A model generated the notes under the pieces. The model saw nothing but the letters and a program-made list of their open reading frames with translations. It was not told where the DNA came from and made no database searches. 9,173 nucleotides of DNA from an uncultured Verrucomicrobia subdivision 3 bacterium (GTDB lineage Bacteria > Verrucomicrobiota > Verrucomicrobiae > Limisphaerales > UBA11358). The stretch lies in contig CAIXPZ010000209.1 of the NCBI GenBank assembly GCA_903921455.1, positions 1 to 9,173 of the forward strand, in the 5' to 3' direction. Shown one piece after another: positions 5,967 to 9,173 of the stretch. Each line of letters opens with the position of its first letter. Within the stretch, counting starts at the first letter, position 1. Both the position numbers and the translations under genes were made by a program.

Positions 5967-6446
5967 AAGCAGGCTTTTGTATTCGCAAAACGATTCGATT
6001 AATGTTCACCTTCACCGCCTGCGCGCAATCAAAATGATCAGGCGCGTCTCGAGCCTGGCAAGGCACAAACCAGGGAAACGGCGTGTGCAGATTGGGTTGT
6101 TGTGAGAAGGGCTGGCTGGTGTGGGCGTTCCTACCATTGACCGACTACAGGAACCATTACTTCTGTCTGCCACTGTCAACAACTCTCACACCCATACCAG
6201 CCAGCTGAACATCATACTGTTTTCAAGGATATCAAGGCGGTCGGAGTGATGGAAAACCTTTGGTGATCTGAAACCGGGAGCCGGCGTAAAGCGAAAAAAA
6301 TGAGGACGGGAAAATATCAATGACTGTCTCGAACAAACGCGTGCAACGTTGACCGGATTTAAATTGGTTATGCCAAACCGTTTTGCAAAGCACGTTGGTT
6401 TTACTTAAACCCGGGGAACCCATTTTGTTTAAAACGGGTTGAAAAG
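5967..6446. other. 480-base gene-free region upstream of the reductase
   Basis: No credible reading frame was seen on either strand. The region must hold the reductase promoter (minus strand), but I cannot pick a convincing -35/-10 pair. It contains interleaved inverted repeats at 6096-6205: TGTGAG (6101-6106) with CTCACA (6185-6190), and GCTGGCTGGTGTGGG (6111-6125) with 6191-6205 at 14 of 15 positions. An inner GTTCCT/AGGAAC pair lies at 6127-6154. These could be a structured RNA or the remains of a small mobile element. Nothing identifies which. Confidence 0.45.
6417..6440 (-). terminator. Possible hairpin terminator or processing structure after tRNA-Leu(GAG)
   Basis: AACCC-A-TTTT pairs with AAAA-C-GGGTT (9 pairs, one A/C mismatch, loop GTTT), starting 6 bases after the encoded CCA on the minus strand. 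A short T-run (CTTTTC) lies between the tRNA and the hairpin, but none follows the hairpin, so classical intrinsic termination is uncertain. It may mark the 3' trailer. Confidence 0.35.
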
Positions 6447-6531
6447 TGGTGCGCATAGCAGGACTTGAACCTGCACGCCTTTCGGCACTACCACCTCAAA
6501 GTAGCGTGTCTGCCAATTCCACCATATGCGC
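6447..6531 (-). tRNA. tRNA-Leu (anticodon GAG)
   Basis: A class II tRNA on the minus strand. The acceptor stem GCGCATA/TATGCGC is fully paired and U8 is present. The anticodon stem CTACT/GGTAG holds the loop TTGAGGT, giving anticodon GAG, which reads CUC and CUU. The variable arm is TGCC-GAAA-GGCG, the T arm GCAGG-TTCAAGT-CCTGC, and the 3' CCA is encoded (complement of 6447-6449). The arms resemble the bacterial tRNA-Leu(GAG) consensus closely. It is not next to the other tRNA-Leu, and I could not fix a promoter upstream. Confidence 0.95.
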
Positions 6532-6625
6532 AATCGGGCTGGAAATTCTGCCTGAGGACGTCTGGGAAGCAAGTTTTTTCACCGGCCAAACAGGCAGTTC
6601 CACCGCCGCACTGAACCTTGCATTG

Positions 6626-6638
6626 GGGATTGAATCCC
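6626..6638. promoter_or_regulatory. 13-bp palindrome, possible operator
   Basis: GGGATT-G-AATCCC is a perfect inverted repeat centred on 6632, in the 223-base gap between the divergent tRNA-Leu(GAG) and the SMR-like gene. A position about 120 bases before the SMR start codon would suit a regulator site, but no regulator gene is nearby and chance is possible. The rest of the gap (6532-6754) shows no gene. Confidence 0.25.
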
Positions 6639-6741
6639 TGATAGACTTCCGGTTGGAAAATTTAAAACAAACATGAATCCGTGCTTTTGCCTGCTGGTGG
6701 TGAAGGTGATGATTCAAAACCCCAAACCTCGACGTTGCCGC

Positions 6742-6746
6742 AAGGA
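6742..6746 (+). promoter_or_regulatory. Shine-Dalgarno for the SMR-like gene
   Basis: AAGGA lies 8 bases before the ATG at 6755 and supports that start. It is one of only two clear Shine-Dalgarno sequences in the window. Confidence 0.7.
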
Positions 6747-6754
6747 CTTGTGCC

Positions 6755-7204
6755 ATGACAAAAATCCTGATCATTCTCGTAATCGCATTCACTTTTGAGG
6801 CCATCGGGGTTGTTACCATCAAAAAGGGGCTCGATCAAATCGGGCCACGCTATACCGCACGCAAGGCAACCACGCCGCTGCTGTTGAACCTGCTGAAGCT
6901 GGTTGGCGACTGGTTCACAAACAAGAATGTCCTGCTGGGGCTGCTGCTTGAAACTATTTTCTTCGCCCAACTGCAATACCTGCTCGGCCAGCGCGACGTG
7001 AGTTTTGTCTGGCCGTTGACGGCAATCAGTTTTGTGATGACGGCGCTGGCGGCGAAGTTTTTTCTGCACGAACGCGTGGACGCGGCGAGGTGGACCGGGG
7101 TCGTGCTGATTATCATCGGCGCCGGATTCATCGGTTACAGCGAACATGTAAAACCAAAAGCAGCTGAACCACAGCCCGTCGTCGACCCCAAGGTTATCCC
7201 GTAA
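6755..7204 (+). CDS. SMR/EamA-like four-helix membrane transporter
   Basis: A 149-residue inner-membrane protein of the drug/metabolite transporter superfamily, half the size of ten-helix EamA exporters and similar to small multidrug resistance proteins (about 110 residues) plus extensions. Membrane segments are about 4-22, 58-78, 83-103 and 113-129. Helix 1 (IAFTFEAIGVVTIKKG) carries Glu15, three residues before a glycine, lining up with the EmrE proton/substrate Glu14 (AEVIG). The loop between helices 1 and 2 (about 30-55) is longer than in EmrE, and a Pro-rich polar tail (131-149) follows helix 4. SMR proteins work as dimers, so it may pair with itself or with the related protein at 8487-8879. 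The nearby GT21-like glycosyltransferase suggests a lipid-linked sugar as cargo, as for ArnE/ArnF; drug or metabolite export is the alternative. It has a good Shine-Dalgarno and converges on the glycosyltransferase. Confidence 0.82.
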   Translation: MTKILIILVIAFTFEAIGVVTIKKGLDQIGPRYTARKATTPLLLNLLKLVGDWFTNKNVLLGLLLETIFFAQLQYLLGQRDVSFVWPLTAISFVMTALAAKFFLHERVDAARWTGVVLIIIGAGFIGYSEHVKPKAAEPQPVVDPKVIP

Positions 7205-7299
7205 ACGCTATTCCCCCGCGGCGCCGGGCGCGACGAAAGCCATTCCCAGCGGCGGCTGACGGGTGCTGGCGATGCGCCCACACACACGATCCATACTAC

Positions 7300-7322
7300 G
7301 CGGCGTTAAGCGCCCCGCTTTT
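7300..7322 (+). terminator. Possible terminator of the SMR-like gene
   Basis: GCGG (7300-7303) pairs with CCGC (7315-7318), and CG (7304-7305) pairs with CG (7311-7312) across a bulged CC. Four T residues follow (7319-7322). The T-run overlaps the stop codon of the convergent glycosyltransferase. The stem is short, so confidence is modest. The remaining bases between the two stops (7205-7299) show no gene. Confidence 0.4.
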
Positions 7323-8490
7323 AACGCAATCTTTCCAAAGTTGCCGGGGTAAGGGTTCCATCGCGGCGCAGGGTGTAGCGACGCCCGGCCCAGAAAATCG
7401 TCCCGCCAAAATACGCGCCGAAAAAAGTGAGCCCTTCCACAAAATCCACGACCGGCAGCAGCCACCAGGCGCAGCGCCAATCCGGCATGTTTACAACCGT
7501 CTGCAATACCGCAGCTGATGCCCAGCGGATCACCACCACCAGCGCAAGCACACCCCACGACCACCCAACCAGCGGGTGGCTAAAGGCCAGCAGCAGTGCC
7601 CAAAAAACAGGGTAGGTGATGATGACCCCAAGAAACTCTAGGCCGCGCGAACGGCGGATGGTGCGTTTCCAGCGGAGCATCCGGACGAACGATTCGCCAA
7701 AGGATTCAGCGGGCATCACGCAATCCATGAGGAGGGGGGGCACGACGACACGCAATCCAAGCTTGGAAATGCGGTTGCCGAGCTCATAATCATCGGCCAG
7801 ATGGTTCGGAAAAGCCGTGAAGCCATTCAGTTTTTCCAGCACCGAGCGCGGAACCGCCATGGTGTGCCCGATGGCCCAATGAATTCCTGTCGTCCGCAGC
7901 GCCAGCATCCATTGAGGCAAATAATTAAAGCCATAGTGCAACGCAATCATCTGGCCACCCAGAGTGTCCGCCTGAATGCCGCGCGGCAGGCAGGTAAGGC
8001 AACCCACGCCCGGCTGAGCCAGCCTGGGAATGAGTTGTGTCAGGTAATCTGCGGGCGCAAATACATCGGCATCGGAAAATAACAAAAACTGGCCGGAGGC
8101 GTTGCGCCAGAGGGTTTCCATGATGCTTGTCTTACGATTGGCACCCTGCAGCGGAGCCAGCACCAACCGGATGTGACGGTCGGGAAATTCCTCTTGCAAG
8201 CGCCGGACCATTGCCACCACCGGGTCAGCCAAGTTGATGGTGCCGATGCAAAGCTCCACTTCACCTGAATAATCCACGCGGCAAAACGAGGCAAAGGCCG
8301 CATAGGTCTTCGGGCCCGTGCCTTCGACTGGCTTGAGTATGCTTACTTTGGGTAGGGCCCCCGGCAGACCGGGAACGATTTTCCGAGAGAAATGCCGGAG
8401 CGCGGCGACCTGACTTAAAACGACCAAGATCAACCCTATCAGAATCAAGATTCCGATGAACGCAGTCGCGACATGGCCAAGGGCGGTCAT
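7321..8490 (-). CDS. GT21/HpnI-like membrane glycosyltransferase
   Basis: A 389-residue glycosyltransferase with the ceramide-glucosyltransferase plan also used by HpnI (bacteriohopanetetrol/hopanoid GlcNAc transfer). One N-terminal helix (about 8-29) precedes a cytoplasmic GT-A catalytic domain. SILKPVEG at 50-57 marks its start, SDADV at 139-143 is the DxD-type nucleotide-sugar/metal site, LADDYELG at 231-238 carries the catalytic acidic residue, and RMLRW at 270-274 is the (Q/R)xxRW motif. C-terminal hydrophobic segments lie at about 288-303, 306-323 and 345-368. It should move a sugar from a nucleotide donor to a membrane lipid on the cytoplasmic face. The lipid could be a hopanoid, a sphingolipid/ceramide or another lipid; no other hopanoid genes are in view. 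The start at ATG 8490 was chosen because it overlaps the upstream SMR gene stop (ATGA, 8487-8490); an ATG at 8526 would add 12 residues inside that gene. Confidence 0.85.
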   Translation of the reverse strand: MTALGHVATAFIGILILIGLILVVLSQVAALRHFSRKIVPGLPGALPKVSILKPVEGTGPKTYAAFASFCRVDYSGEVELCIGTINLADPVVAMVRRLQEEFPDRHIRLVLAPLQGANRKTSIMETLWRNASGQFLLFSDADVFAPADYLTQLIPRLAQPGVGCLTCLPRGIQADTLGGQMIALHYGFNYLPQWMLALRTTGIHWAIGHTMAVPRSVLEKLNGFTAFPNHLADDYELGNRISKLGLRVVVPPLLMDCVMPAESFGESFVRMLRWKRTIRRSRGLEFLGVIITYPVFWALLLAFSHPLVGWSWGVLALVVVIRWASAAVLQTVVNMPDWRCAWWLLPVVDFVEGLTFFGAYFGGTIFWAGRRYTLRRDGTLTPATLERLR

Positions 8491-8879
8491 GGTATTTTTG
8501 TCTGTGCCACCGAACGCGCGATGCAACAGACCCCGATAACCACAAGGGTAATTCCCATCCAGCGCAGGCCGTTCACTGGTTCAGCGAGCAACCATTTGCC
8601 CAGGATGGCCGTGCCCACATAACACAAGCCCATGATGGGAGTCACCACGCTCGCATCGCAACCCCACTTGAAAAGCACGAGGGTGCCGAGGAACTGCACC
8701 ATCATCAAAGCCGCGCCGCAGGGCAACTGCGGCGACCCCGCCAGCGCTTGGAACCCGGATACGCCCGAGGCGGTCAAGGCACCGTAACGGTCCATGCCCA
8801 GCTTGAGGAGAATGCTGCCAAGCGACAGGCTGGCAATTGATACCGCAAACACTAGCACGGTTTGAAAAAGGGGTTTCAT
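8487..8879 (-). CDS. SMR/ArnE-like four-helix membrane protein
   Basis: A 130-residue integral membrane protein of the small multidrug resistance/EamA half-size type. Membrane segments are about 5-25, 55-70, 79-98 and 107-123, with the typical late motifs VTPIMGLCYVGTAILGKWLL and a terminal helix RWMGITLVVIGV. Helix 1 (IASLSLGSILLKLG) has Leu18 where EmrE-type proteins have the essential Glu, so it is unlikely to be a stand-alone proton-coupled drug exporter. The same loss is seen in ArnE/ArnF-type lipid-sugar flippase subunits. It is the first gene of a two-gene unit, and its TGA overlaps the glycosyltransferase ATG, implying linked function. Flipping or presenting the glycolipid product is the likely role, possibly as a heterodimer with the convergent Glu-bearing SMR protein; this is inference. 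No Shine-Dalgarno is seen before ATG 8879. Confidence 0.8.
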   Translation of the reverse strand: MKPLFQTVLVFAVSIASLSLGSILLKLGMDRYGALTASGVSGFQALAGSPQLPCGAALMMVQFLGTLVLFKWGCDASVVTPIMGLCYVGTAILGKWLLAEPVNGLRWMGITLVVIGVCCIARSVAQTKIP

Positions 8880-9032
8880 TAGTTGTTGGACTGGCTATAT
8901 CCGGTCAACAAATAGACCCAAAATCTTAAACAACGGTGAGCGGGCAAAGGCCGGGCGACCGCGGGGTTGCAATGGCATAACATAAGCGGCATGAAAATTA
9001 GCAGGCCTGGTCGAGGAATAAAATGAATTGAA

Positions 9033-9173
9033 GATCACACCTGTCCCGCTTAAAAACCCAGTAAACATTGATGATTATCGGCATCGTGTGATGGGGAATT
9101 GGGCGGGAGTTGAGCGAGTGCCTGTGAAATGGGCATTTTCTCAAAGAGCGTGAGGCTCAAAATCTGTAAAATG
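9033..9173 (-). mobile_element. Right (3') end of an insertion sequence, right-hand copy
   Basis: Exact reverse complement of 1-141. The element's tip (reading inward GATCACACCTGTCCCGC) abuts host sequence at 9032/9033, and its body continues beyond the window. Inner flanks of the two copies differ (GCACGCAAT after 141; TTCAATTCA read from 9032), so these are separate insertion sites or opposite sides of different copies. Host sequence from 8880 to 9032 is gene-free and should contain the promoter of the SMR/glycosyltransferase pair. TTGACC, about 30 bases before that start, resembles a -35 box but lacks a fitting -10. Confidence 0.6.
9050..9172 (-). CDS. IS4-type transposase, C-terminal fragment, second copy
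   Basis: Encodes the same 40 C-terminal residues as 2-124, with the stop at 9050-9052. It is truncated by the contig edge. Both fragments point their 3' ends into the window, so the two IS copies are in inverted orientation around the 8.9-kb host segment. Confidence 0.55.
   Translation of the reverse strand: MLQILSLTLFEKMPISQALAQLPPNSPSHDADNHQCLLGF

Noticed and set aside
6674..6799. 41-codon small gene before the SMR-like gene
   Set aside because: It overlaps the SMR start in another frame, lacks a ribosome binding site of its own and shows no recognisable feature.
1..9173. Linear plasmid, virus or composite transposon with terminal inverted repeats
   Set aside because: The interior holds ordinary chromosomal genes and two tRNAs, with no replication, capsid or clear passenger genes. 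The exact 141-bp length and the IS-like content fit an assembly break at a repeat better.

Overview
The window looks like a chromosomal contig from a GC-rich Gram-negative bacterium. Verrucomicrobiota is my best guess, from the style of the proteins (a ROK kinase with a DSGATTTK phosphate loop, a TPR/LysM lipoprotein, and a short secreted protein of a type I associate with that phylum). This is recognition, not proof. Most start codons lack a Shine-Dalgarno sequence, and both tRNAs encode their CCA end.

Layout. Both ends are the same 141 bp in opposite orientation (1-141 and 9033-9173). Each copy reads inward as the last 40 codons of what looks like an IS4-type transposase, a stop codon, and 17 bp of insertion sequence end. 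The exact length of 141 suggests a de Bruijn assembler that broke the contig at a multicopy IS on both sides. Just inside the left copy is a short secreted-protein gene split by an in-frame amber codon (159-725), followed by a strong hairpin and terminator-like structures. A ROK-family sugar kinase (883-1920, minus) converges on it. Upstream of the kinase, on the same strand, is tRNA-Leu(UAG) (2093-2176).

Divergent from that tRNA is a tight plus-strand three-gene operon (2270-4623). It encodes a TPR/coiled-coil/LysM lipoprotein, an unrecognised membrane-anchored extracytoplasmic protein, and an ABC ATPase whose start overlaps the previous stop. It ends in a strong hairpin (4675-4708), and no permease gene is present. 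A gene-free stretch follows, then an aldo/keto reductase (5007-5966, minus), a 480-base gap, and tRNA-Leu(GAG) (6447-6531, minus).

The right third is a possible lipid-glycosylation locus. A four-helix SMR/EamA-like membrane protein (6755-7204, plus) converges on a minus-strand pair: a second SMR/ArnE-like protein (8487-8879) that overlaps a GT21/HpnI-like membrane glycosyltransferase (7321-8490) by ATGA. A working model is that the glycosyltransferase adds a sugar to a membrane lipid on the cytoplasmic side and the small membrane proteins help flip the product. That model is inference from gene order and motifs.

No CRISPR array, rRNA, phage module or recognisable defence system is visible. 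The points most worth a second look are the IS-bounded ends, the amber-split gene beside the IS, the permease-less ABC operon with a LysM lipoprotein, and the glycosyltransferase with two SMR-like partners.
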